Shown here in pieces: positions 1 through 5,774 of a DNA stretch of 6,993 nt. The translations under genes were made by a program, and so were the position numbers. This DNA comes from an uncultured Eubacteriales bacterium (GTDB taxonomy: Bacteria > Bacillota > Clostridia > Oscillospirales > Oscillospiraceae), in assembly GCA_902475515.1 (NCBI GenBank), contig CABSAB010000070.1:1-6993 (forward strand), in the 5' to 3' direction. How positions within the stretch are numbered: the first letter of the stretch is position 1; each line of letters begins with the position of its first letter. The notes beneath the pieces were generated by a model. That model saw only the letters and a list, made by a program, of their open reading frames with translations, ran no database searches and was not told the origin of the DNA.

Positions 1-879
1 ACGGACCAGCTCGTCCTCGGTGTCCACATGGTCGTTGATGAGGCGCTCCTCGGTGGTGACGATGATCTCACGCTCCACCTTGCAGCCCATCTCCTCGGCG
101 ATGATGGCGGCGGTCTCGTAGTCGATGACCTCGGATACGGAGGCCATGACGCCGTTCTTGATGAGGCACTTGACCACCTCGGCGCCGGTCTTCTTCATGC
201 GGGAGGCCAGCTCGCCCACGCTGATCTCATCGGGGATCATCACCTTCAGCGGAGCCTTCTTGGCAATCTCCAGCTGGAGACGGCGCATCTGCTCCTGCTC
301 CTCATTCCGGCGCTTGTTGCCGAAGTTGCCGCGCTTTTTATTGTTCTTGTTGCCGACCCGCTCCTTCTTGGCGGTGTACTTCTGGGCCCGCTCGGGCACC
401 AGGGCGTCCACACGGTCGTCAAACCGGGCGGCATTGACCACCGCGCGGGAGGTATCCACCACCCGGCGCTCCTTCTTGCGCTTGGGCGGCTGGTTCTGGG
501 CCGGCTGCTGGGGCGCATTGCCGCCATTTGCCTGCTGTGCCTGCGATGCGGGCGCAGCAGGGGCACCGGATGCCTGCGGCGCAGACGCGGCTGCTGTCTC
601 CGCCGGCTTTTCGGCCGCGGGGACCGCCTCCGGAGCCGGGGCCGCTTCGGCCTGGGGCTTCTCCGGTGCCGGGGCCGCCGCAAAGACCTCCTCGATGGAG
701 TCGATCTGGTTATCCCGGGTGATCCGGTCGAAGATCACATTCAGCTGCTCGTCCGTCAGCACCTGGGCGCTGGACTTGGGCGCTTCAAAATACTCTCCCA
801 CCAGCGCCACCACGCTCTTGGGGACCATATTAAAATCCTTCGCCACATCGCGAATCTTATATTTCACTAAACTGCTCAT
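1..879 (-). CDS. infB: Translation initiation factor IF-2, N-terminal part (runs off the left edge)
   Basis: IF-2 is the GTPase that brings initiator fMet-tRNA to the 30S subunit and promotes 50S joining. The frame from the ATG at 877-879 stays open for 293 codons to base 1. Residues about 3-55 form the first IF2_N domain (YKIRDVAKDFNM near the start). Residues about 66-132 are a low-complexity Ala/Pro/Gln/Glu linker, and 132-200 a basic linker rich in Lys, Arg and Asn. Residues about 209-265 are the second IF2_N domain (LKVMIPDEISVGELASRMKK). The last visible residues, HVDTEDELVR, are those that usually come just before the G domain, so the GTP-binding motifs lie outside the window. The start is supported by GGAGGTGG at 884-891, 4 bases upstream. 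It follows ylxQ by 20 bases as the last visible gene of the rimP-nusA operon. The identification is firm; the truncation is caused by the window edge, not by mutation. Confidence 0.97.
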   Translation of the reverse strand, partial: MSSLVKYKIRDVAKDFNMVPKSVVALVGEYFEAPKSSAQVLTDEQLNVIFDRITRDNQIDSIEEVFAAAPAPEKPQAEAAPAPEAVPAAEKPAETAAASAPQASGAPAAPASQAQQANGGNAPQQPAQNQPPKRKKERRVVDTSRAVVNAARFDDRVDALVPERAQKYTAKKERVGNKNNKKRGNFGNKRRNEEQEQMRRLQLEIAKKAPLKVMIPDEISVGELASRMKKTGAEVVKCLIKNGVMASVSEVIDYETAAIIAEEMGCKVEREIIVTTEERLINDHVDTEDELVR

Positions 880-899
880 TGAGCCACCTCCAATAAAAT

Positions 900-1310
900 C
901 TATCTTGCTGCCTGTTTCCGATTCCGGCGCTGCCGTTCCTGCTTGCGCTTTTTCATAAGCTCGGCCTTTTCCCGGACTGCGGTCAGGACCGCGCCATAGC
1001 GTTCCGGGTCCTCCAGCAGTTCCAAAAACCGCTGGGCAAGGGCGATATCCGTCATGGCCAGCATGGCCACGGATGTTCTGCCGAACACAGCCCCCAGGGT
1101 GTCCTTGGTACCGTCCACCGTAATGAGGGGGGTATCATGCCGCGCGGCAAAGGAACGGGCCTTTCGCACCGTGTGGTCTGCGGCGTCGGCGGCAAGGATG
1201 ATGAGCCTTGCCGTTCCCGCTTTGGACACCTGTCCAACCGGGTCCTCGCCGATCTCTACGTTCCCGCCTTTCTGGGCAATACCCAGAAGGCCCAGAGCTT
1301 TCTCACGCAT
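900..1310 (-). CDS. ylxQ: YlxQ, L7Ae/L30e-family RNA-binding protein
   Basis: A 136-residue protein of the ribosomal L7Ae/L30e/S12e fold, which binds kink-turn RNA in characterised relatives; the cellular role of YlxQ is not well defined. The fold's features are visible: the N-terminal helix with ALGLLGIAQKGG (residues 5-16), the hydrophobic strand ARLIILAADA (34-43), TPLITVDGTKDTLGAVFG (60-77) and VAMLAMTD (81-88). Residues about 117-136 form a very basic tail (KKRKQERQRRNRKQ) that may be an extra RNA contact. I chose the ATG at 1308-1310 because GGAGG at 1320-1324 lies 9 bases upstream; another ATG two codons earlier (1314-1316) would leave only 3 bases, and longer in-frame extensions lie inside the rnpM gene and look nothing like the family. 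The start overlaps the end of rnpM by 8 bases, which suggests translational coupling. Confidence 0.92.
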   Translation of the reverse strand: MREKALGLLGIAQKGGNVEIGEDPVGQVSKAGTARLIILAADAADHTVRKARSFAARHDTPLITVDGTKDTLGAVFGRTSVAMLAMTDIALAQRFLELLEDPERYGAVLTAVREKAELMKKRKQERQRRNRKQAAR

Positions 1311-1572
1311 CCACATCCGCCTCCAGCTCCTGCTCCAGGCGGTCATAGACCTCCTGGGGAATGGCGGTGTCAAATCCCCGCTCCAGCGCTCGGGACTTCC
1401 TGGCCCGGCGCAGGCACTCCAGGCTACGGCACACATAGGCGCCCCGGCCGGGGGCCTTGCCCCGGAGGTCCATGGAGATCTCCCCCTGGGGGGATCTCAC
1501 CACACGGACCAGCTCCTTCTTGGGTTTCATTTCCCGGCAGCCCACACACTGTCGCATTGGGATCTTTTTCAT
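1303..1572 (-). CDS. rnpM: RnpM (YlxR), RNase P modulator / RNA-binding protein
   Basis: An 89-residue YlxR-family protein. In Bacillus subtilis the family member binds the RNase P RNA and modulates its activity, hence the name RnpM; that function is transferred here by family, not shown by this sequence. The family signature is clear: the start MRQCVGCREMKPKKELVRVV (residues 6-25), with the paired cysteines C9 and C12, and GRGAYVC at 42-48, followed by a basic stretch LRRARKSRALERGF (54-67). The acidic C-terminal end (LEQELEADVDA) is shared with the start region of ylxQ. The ATG at 1570-1572 is preceded by an AGAGGTG site, and the nusA stop lies 43 bases upstream. Length matches the family (about 90 residues). 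Confidence 0.94.
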   Translation of the reverse strand: MKKIPMRQCVGCREMKPKKELVRVVRSPQGEISMDLRGKAPGRGAYVCRSLECLRRARKSRALERGFDTAIPQEVYDRLEQELEADVDA

Positions 1573-1615
1573 AGCACACCTCTTCGGAAAATAGCTTTTT
1601 ATCGGTAGGAGGGTA

Positions 1616-2794
1616 TCATTCCTGGGTCACATCGCCCATGTCCTCCATGTCCTCTGCGGTCTCGTCCACGGCCTCATCGGGGAGAAGGAGTTCTTCCTCC
1701 TCCTGCGGCTCCTCCAGGACGTCCTCCTCGATCTCCACACCCCGTTCGGCAAAGGCCGTCTGGGACATGATGTCGATCTTATAGCCCGTGAGCCGGGCGG
1801 CCAGGCGGGCATTCTGCCCCTCCTTGCCGATGGCCAGGGACAGCTGATTGTCCGGCACCACCACGGTGCAGTCCTTGCTGCCGGGCTTGGAGATCACCTG
1901 GATCACCTCCGCAGGAGACAGGGCCTCGCCCACATATTCCTCCACATCGTCGGAATACTTGATGATATCCATTTTCTCGCCATGGAGCTCGTTCACCACC
2001 GCGTCCACACGGGCGTGGCGGGGGCCGACGCAGGTACCCATGGGGTCGATATCCGGGTCGGAGGACCACACGGCGATCTTGGTGCGGCTGCCGGCCTCAC
2101 GGGCCACGCTCTTGACCTCCACAGTGCCGTCGGCGATCTCAGGCACCTCCCGCTCAAACAGGCGCTTTACCAGGCCCGGATGGGTCCGGGATACGATGAC
2201 CTGGGGCCCGTGGTTGTTCCGGCGGACCTCCACCACATAGACACGGATCAGGTCGCCCTCCCGGTATTCCTCAATGGCGCTCTGCTCACTGTAGGGCATG
2301 ACGGCGTTGGTCTTTTCCGCGCCGGAGCCGATGCGGATGATCATATCGCCGCTCTCGGGGTCCATGCGCAGGACCGTGCCGGTGAGCATCTCATGGGACT
2401 TGGAGGTGAAGCGGTCGTATACCACGCCGCGCTCGGCTTCCCGGATGCCCTGGATGATCACGCCCTTGGCGGTCTGGGCGGCGATACGGCCAAACTGCTT
2501 GGCCTCGATCTCCACATTGACAAGGTCCCCCTCCATGGCGTCGGGGTTAAGCTTTCTGGCGTCCTCCAGAGAGATCTCCGTACCGGGGAACATGACCTCC
2601 TCCACGGCTTCCTTCTGGACAAAGAGCTTCATCTCATCGTCCACGATGTCCACCACGACATTTTCGGTGTAGCCCGTGTGGTCCTTTTTATAGGCGGCAA
2701 GCAGTGCCTGGGTGATCTTCTCCAGCATATAGTCCTTGGGGATGCCCTTTTCCCGCTCCAGCTGTTCCAGAGCACCCATGATCTCGGCGTTCAT
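1616..2794 (-). CDS. nusA: Transcription termination/antitermination factor NusA
   Basis: NusA binds RNA polymerase near the RNA exit channel and controls pausing, intrinsic termination and antitermination. The protein is 392 residues from the ATG at 2792-2794. Approximate domains: N-terminal polymerase-binding domain 1-125, S1 domain 134-202 (MLTGTVLRMDP onward), KH1 205-283 and KH2 284-346. KH2 has an intact GXXG loop (AIGKEGQNARLAARL, 321-335). KH1 reads CVGPRHARVDAVVNEL (255-270), with His in place of the usual final Gly of the loop. The C-terminal E. coli-type acidic repeats are missing, as is usual in Firmicutes, but residues about 351-392 form a strongly acidic tail. An in-frame TTG six codons upstream falls at the rimP stop and before the GGAGG site (11 bases from the ATG), so I rejected it. 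It follows rimP by 18 bases. Confidence 0.97.
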   Translation of the reverse strand: MNAEIMGALEQLEREKGIPKDYMLEKITQALLAAYKKDHTGYTENVVVDIVDDEMKLFVQKEAVEEVMFPGTEISLEDARKLNPDAMEGDLVNVEIEAKQFGRIAAQTAKGVIIQGIREAERGVVYDRFTSKSHEMLTGTVLRMDPESGDMIIRIGSGAEKTNAVMPYSEQSAIEEYREGDLIRVYVVEVRRNNHGPQVIVSRTHPGLVKRLFEREVPEIADGTVEVKSVAREAGSRTKIAVWSSDPDIDPMGTCVGPRHARVDAVVNELHGEKMDIIKYSDDVEEYVGEALSPAEVIQVISKPGSKDCTVVVPDNQLSLAIGKEGQNARLAARLTGYKIDIMSQTAFAERGVEIEEDVLEEPQEEEELLLPDEAVDETAEDMEDMGDVTQE

Positions 2795-2812
2795 TTTTTC
2801 CGATTCCTCCAA

Positions 2813-3271
2813 TCAAAAGTCAACGTGGAGCCGCACCAGGGCGGTCTCCTGGGGTGTAAATTCCATGGTCTTTTGACCAATTTCCAGGGTCACAGTTCCG
2901 TTGTCGTAGCCCTTGAGGGTGCCGACAAATTCCTTGCTGCCCTCCCGGGGGCGGTACAGCTTGACCAGCACCTGGGAGCCCAGGAACTGCTGAAAATCTC
3001 CGGGACGCTTCAGTGTCCGCTCGCATCCCGCGGAGCAGACCTCAAAGTTATAGCTGTCGGGGATCGGGTCCGCTTCGTCCAGGATCGGGTCCATAGCCCG
3101 GGAGACCTTTTCGCAGTCTTGAATATCCACTGCGCCGTCCTTATCGATATAGAGCCTGAGAAACCAGTCGGCGCCCTCCCGGACGTATTCCACGTCCCAC
3201 AGGGAAAGGCCGAAGCCCTCCACCACAGGCTCCGCAAGCTCCCATACCTGCTGCACGATTTTTTTGCTCAT
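2813..3271 (-). CDS. rimP: Ribosome maturation factor RimP
   Basis: RimP helps assemble the 30S ribosomal subunit. The protein is 152 residues, normal for the family. The N-terminal domain (about 1-83) shows VQQVWELAEPVVEGFGLSLWDVEY, WFLRLYIDKDGAVDIQDCE and SRAMDPILDEADPIPDSYNFEV. Then comes the inter-domain signature, here CSAGCERTLKRPGDF (79-93); family members more often have SSPGxER, so Pro to Ala and Ser to Cys are small deviations. The C-terminal SH3-like domain (about 94-152) contains FVGTLKGYDNGTVTLEI (115-131). The ATG at 3269-3271 has AAGGGGG at 3278-3284, 6 bases upstream. It is the first gene of the nusA-infB operon and lies about 67 bases downstream of the likely transcription start. 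Confidence 0.96.
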   Translation of the reverse strand: MSKKIVQQVWELAEPVVEGFGLSLWDVEYVREGADWFLRLYIDKDGAVDIQDCEKVSRAMDPILDEADPIPDSYNFEVCSAGCERTLKRPGDFQQFLGSQVLVKLYRPREGSKEFVGTLKGYDNGTVTLEIGQKTMEFTPQETALVRLHVDF

Positions 3272-3294
3272 GTTTTGCCCCCTTATTCACGCAG

Positions 3295-3321
3295 AAGGAG
3301 TGGGCCGCCGGCCCACTCCTT
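3295..3321 (-). promoter_or_regulatory. Leader hairpin in the rimP 5' untranslated region
   Basis: A perfect inverted repeat: AAGGAGTGGGCC at 3295-3306 pairs with GGCCCACTCCTT at 3310-3321, giving a 12-bp GC-rich stem with a 3-base loop. It lies between the promoter at 3345-3373 and the rimP ribosome binding site at 3278-3284, so it should be at the 5' end of the operon message, about 17 bases from the predicted start of transcription. No run of U follows on either strand, so it is not a standard intrinsic terminator. It could stabilise the 5' end of the message or be a protein-binding site; that role is inference. Confidence 0.6.
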
Positions 3322-3344
3322 TACTACCATACTTAACTTTGGTT

Positions 3345-3373
3345 ATTATAGCACTGATTTCTAGAATATGCAA
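3345..3373 (-). promoter_or_regulatory. Sigma-A type promoter for the rimP-nusA-rnpM-ylxQ-infB operon
   Basis: On the minus strand the sequence has a -35 box TTGCAT (3368-3373), a 17-base spacer and a perfect -10 box TATAAT (3345-3350), preceded by TGC, an extended -10 motif. Transcription should begin near 3338, leaving a leader of about 67 bases before the rimP ATG. This is the only near-consensus promoter I found in the window, and it lies in AT-richer sequence between two gene groups. Confidence 0.85.
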
Positions 3374-3453
3374 GGGGTTTTTGCGGGGAAAACGGGAAAA
3401 CTTTCCCTTCCGCAGCGGGTTTGGGTTCACAGATTTCCACACTTCATTCGCAC

Positions 3454-3475
3454 GGGCCGATGTGGGCATCGGTCC
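3454..3475. repeat. Short palindromic element directly after the fumarase stop codon
   Basis: The plus strand reads GGGCCGATG TGGG CATCGGTCC: a 9-bp stem (including one G-U pair on the plus strand, an A/C mismatch on the minus strand) with a 4-base loop. The fumarase stop TAG (3476-3478) sits immediately next to the stem inside a TGTAGGGA context, with another small palindrome GGGCGCCC at 3481-3488. No U run follows on the minus strand, so it is a poor intrinsic terminator. I associate the pattern TGTAGGG plus a GC-rich palindrome with multicopy intergenic repeats in gut Oscillospiraceae; copy number cannot be tested in this window. Confidence 0.5.
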
Positions 3476-4318
3476 CTACAGGGCGCCCGCCGCGTGACGT
3501 GTCACATGGCAGCTCATATTCACCACGCAGGGAAGCCCCGCGATATGCGTGGCCGTGGGGCGGATATGGACCCCAAGTGCCGTGATCCGCCCGCCCATCC
3601 CCTGGGGGCCGATGCCCAGGGCGTTGATCTTCTCCAGGGTGCGGGCCTCCATCTCCGCGTAAAACGGGTCGGGATTCGGCTCATCCATGGGCATGAGCAG
3701 CGCCTTTTTTGCCTCCAGGGCGCACTGCTCGATGGTGCCGCCAATGCCCACGCCCACGATCACCGGGGGGCAGGGATTCGACCCGGCCTTATCCACACAT
3801 TCGGCGATCCAGTCCTCAATATCCGCCTGGCTTGCCGCCGGGGTGAACATCCGCATGGCGCTCATATTTTCACTGCCAAAGCCCTTGGGGGCAAGCGTCA
3901 CCGTGAATTCGTCGCCCTCCACGATCTCCACATGGATGACCGCCGGGGTATTGTCTCCGGTGTTCTCCCGGCGCAGGGGGTCCGAGACCACGGAGCAGCG
4001 GAGTTTCCCGTTTACATAACCCCGCCGGACACCCTCGTTCACGGCGTCGTCGAGGCCGCCGCCGGTGATATGGACCTCCTGGCCCAGCCGCAGAAATACC
4101 ACGGCCATACCTGTATCCTGACAGATGGGCACGCCCTTTTCCCGGGCCATGATAAAATTCTGCTCCAGGTCCTGCAGGATGCCCTGGCCAACAGGGCTTT
4201 CCTCTTTGTCCCTGGCGGCGGTGATGGTCCGGCACAGGTCATCGGGCAGGATCGTGGCTGCCTCCACACACAGCTTCTCTACTAACGCTGTAATGGCCCC
4301 GCAAGTGATCTCCCGCAT
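3476..4318 (-). CDS. Class I fumarate hydratase / L(+)-tartrate dehydratase, alpha subunit
   Basis: This is the N-terminal-domain subunit of iron-sulfur hydro-lyases that interconvert fumarate and malate, or dehydrate tartrate; sequence alone does not settle which. The protein is 280 residues, the usual length. The three cysteines expected to hold the 4Fe-4S cluster are present: C66 in VPICQDTG, C183 in NPCPPVIVGVGIGG and C270 in NMSCHVTRH. Other family motifs are RCSVVSDPLRRENTGDNTPAVIH (107-129, two adjacent parts) and APKGFGSENMS (143-153). I chose the ATG at 4316-4318, 2 bases after the stop of the amidohydrolase; the 9 extra upstream codons overlap that gene and precede the conserved start. 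The active enzyme needs a beta subunit, usually encoded directly downstream, but here the next gene is rimP. The symbol could be fumA or ttdA, so I give none. Confidence 0.93.
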   Translation of the reverse strand: MREITCGAITALVEKLCVEAATILPDDLCRTITAARDKEESPVGQGILQDLEQNFIMAREKGVPICQDTGMAVVFLRLGQEVHITGGGLDDAVNEGVRRGYVNGKLRCSVVSDPLRRENTGDNTPAVIHVEIVEGDEFTVTLAPKGFGSENMSAMRMFTPAASQADIEDWIAECVDKAGSNPCPPVIVGVGIGGTIEQCALEAKKALLMPMDEPNPDPFYAEMEARTLEKINALGIGPQGMGGRITALGVHIRPTATHIAGLPCVVNMSCHVTRHAAGAL

Positions 4319-4320
4319 AG

Positions 4321-5475
4321 TCACACACACTTCCTTCCCAGGCAAAACACTGCCTGCACATTGCTTTTCATATCCAGGGGATCGCCGTCAAACACGGCAA
4401 TGTCTGCATCTTTTCCCGGTTCCAGCGAGCCGATCCGGCCATCCAGTCCCACGATCTTCGCCGGGTTGATGGTCACCGCCCGAATGGCATCGGTGTGGGA
4501 AAGGCCGCTCTTTTCAGCCATGGCGGCGCAGATGGGCAGGTACTGGAGGGGCGTTTCCGGATGATCCGTACAGATGGAGCACAGCACCCCGGCCTCTGTC
4601 AGCGTCCCGGGACCTGCAAAGCTCATTTTTGCCAGCTCCGGCTTGCAGCGGTCCAGGAGATTCGGCCCGGTCACCACACGGGCGCCCTCCGCCGCTAAAA
4701 TGTCCGCCGCCAGATAGCCCTCGGTGCCGTGGACGATCACATAGTCCAGGGAGAATTCCTTGGCGATCCGGATCGCCGTGAAAATATCATCCAGCCGGTG
4801 GGCGTGGAAATGGGCCTGGATCTCCCGCCGCAGCAGGGGCAGCAGGGCCTCGTGCTTGAGGTCGAAATCCGGCGGGTCCAGCTCGGGATTCTCTTGCGCC
4901 GCACGCTTCTTCTCCCCGTAGGCCTTGGCCTCAAAAAGGGCCTGGCGGATCATGGCAGCAGTGGCCATGCGGGTGGTGGGGGTCTCGTCCCGGTCATGGT
5001 AGCAGGTCTTGGGGTTCTCCCCCAGGGCAAATTTGATGGCCAGGGGTGCCTTGAGGATCATGTCGTCAATGCGCCGGCCATCCGTCCGGATCATGGCCAC
5101 CTGCCCGCCGATGGGGTTGGCGGAGCCTGGCGCCACAGCCACGCTGGTAACGCCCGCCCGGAGGGATTCCCGAAATGTCTCGTCCCCGGGATTGATGCCG
5201 TCGATGACCCGCAGCTGGGGGGTGATGGGGTCCCCCACCTCGTTGCAGTCCTCCGCTTCAAAGCCCACCCCGTCGCCGAACAAGCCCAGGTGGGTGTGAA
5301 CATCAATCAGCCCCGGCAGCACCCAGCCGCCCTTTGCGTCATAAACAGGTTCCCCCGGGTTCTCCCGGCAGTCCGTCATGGGACCCAGTTCCAGAACCGT
5401 TTTTTCAAAACGAACAAAGCCGTTTTCGATCGGCGCGCCCGTCACGGGGTAAATATAGGCATTGGTGATGACCAT
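4321..5475 (-). CDS. Metal-dependent amidohydrolase, imidazolonepropionase-like (COG1228 type)
   Basis: A 384-residue TIM-barrel hydrolase with the flanking beta-sandwich typical of amidohydrolases: VITNAYIYPVTG at the N-terminus and GRIGSLEPGKDADIAVFDGDP (346-366, two parts) at the C-terminus. Likely metal ligands and catalytic positions are H60 and H62 in DVHTHLG, the Glu of ALGENPK (E153), the His cluster AHFHAHRLDDI (H222, H224, H226), H249 in IVHGTEGY and D304 in CTDHPETPLQYLP. PGSANPIGGQ (116-125) and TPTTRMA (165-171) also fit this clostridial family. Members are annotated as imidazolonepropionase-like, but the substrate is generally unknown, and no hut genes are nearby, so I do not call it HutI. 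AAGGAGA lies 7 bases before the ATG at 5473-5475. No signal peptide is seen, so it is cytoplasmic. It is probably translationally coupled to the fumarase subunit that follows by 2 bases. Confidence 0.9.
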   Translation of the reverse strand: MVITNAYIYPVTGAPIENGFVRFEKTVLELGPMTDCRENPGEPVYDAKGGWVLPGLIDVHTHLGLFGDGVGFEAEDCNEVGDPITPQLRVIDGINPGDETFRESLRAGVTSVAVAPGSANPIGGQVAMIRTDGRRIDDMILKAPLAIKFALGENPKTCYHDRDETPTTRMATAAMIRQALFEAKAYGEKKRAAQENPELDPPDFDLKHEALLPLLRREIQAHFHAHRLDDIFTAIRIAKEFSLDYVIVHGTEGYLAADILAAEGARVVTGPNLLDRCKPELAKMSFAGPGTLTEAGVLCSICTDHPETPLQYLPICAAMAEKSGLSHTDAIRAVTINPAKIVGLDGRIGSLEPGKDADIAVFDGDPLDMKSNVQAVFCLGRKCV

Positions 5476-5511
5476 ATAGATTCTCCTTTGATTGTATTAT
5501 GTAAACCGAAG

Positions 5512-5760
5512 TCAATCCGTCGGAAAGTCCACGTCCAGATAGTCTTTTTTATAGTCCCGCAGGCTGTAGAGCCCGCCGCCTATGGTATAGGCCGCCGCCA
5601 GGATCGCTCCCCTGACATAATTCGTGCCGCCGCAGAGATATACCACCGCCAGTGTCAGCAGAATGTTGCCGACCATGCGGATGCAGAAATTGAACAGGTG
5701 GTCTTTGATGTATTTTTTCATATGGAATCGGCGTTTTTCTTCTGTGGTGAAGCCGCTCAT
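5512..5760 (-). CDS. Small two-helix membrane protein of unknown function
   Basis: I do not recognise this 82-residue protein. It begins with a charged, Lys/Arg-rich stretch (residues 5-20, including EEKRRF and MKKYIKDH). Two hydrophobic segments follow: about 26-44 (CIRMVGNILLTLAVVYLCG, with an Arg near its start) and about 48-66 (YVRGAILAAAYTIGGGLYSL). A short charged tail, RDYKKDYLDVDFPTD, ends the protein. The layout suggests a helical hairpin with both ends probably in the cytoplasm. The ATG at 5758-5760 has a strong AAAGGAGG site 8 bases upstream that overlaps the TAA stop of the preceding acetyltransferase gene. A later in-frame Met (residue 14) has a weaker site. It lies 36 bases upstream of the amidohydrolase and looks co-transcribed. 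Confidence 0.75.
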   Translation of the reverse strand: MSGFTTEEKRRFHMKKYIKDHLFNFCIRMVGNILLTLAVVYLCGGTNYVRGAILAAAYTIGGGLYSLRDYKKDYLDVDFPTD

Positions 5761-5774
5761 GGCATTGCCCTCCT

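Noticed and set aside
28..958. Long plus-strand frames opposite infB
   Set aside because: Produced by the repetitive linker of IF-2 read backwards; Leu/Gly/Arg-rich low-complexity products.
2795..2812. TTG start for nusA six codons upstream
   Set aside because: It would place the start before the GGAGG site and right at the rimP stop; the ATG at 2792-2794 fits the family start.
3295..3321. Leader hairpin as an intrinsic terminator
   Set aside because: Neither strand has a U run after the stem, and it sits downstream of the rimP promoter.
1982..3364. A 460-codon plus-strand open frame opposite nusA and rimP
   Set aside because: It mirrors two well-conserved genes, has no ribosome site or recognisable domain, and is expected from GC-rich codon use.
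3494..3505. GTGAC-GT-GTCAC palindrome as an operator
   Set aside because: It lies inside the conserved C-terminal codons of the fumarase subunit and is short enough to be chance.
4321..5475. Naming the amidohydrolase HutI (histidine degradation)
   Set aside because: No histidine-use genes nearby, and the sequence fits a broader imidazolonepropionase-like family of unknown substrate.
5491..5515. TTGACT (5510-5515) and TACAAT (5491-5496) on the minus strand as a promoter for the amidohydrolase
   Set aside because: The spacer is only 13 bases, too short for a normal sigma-A promoter; no better pair was found there.
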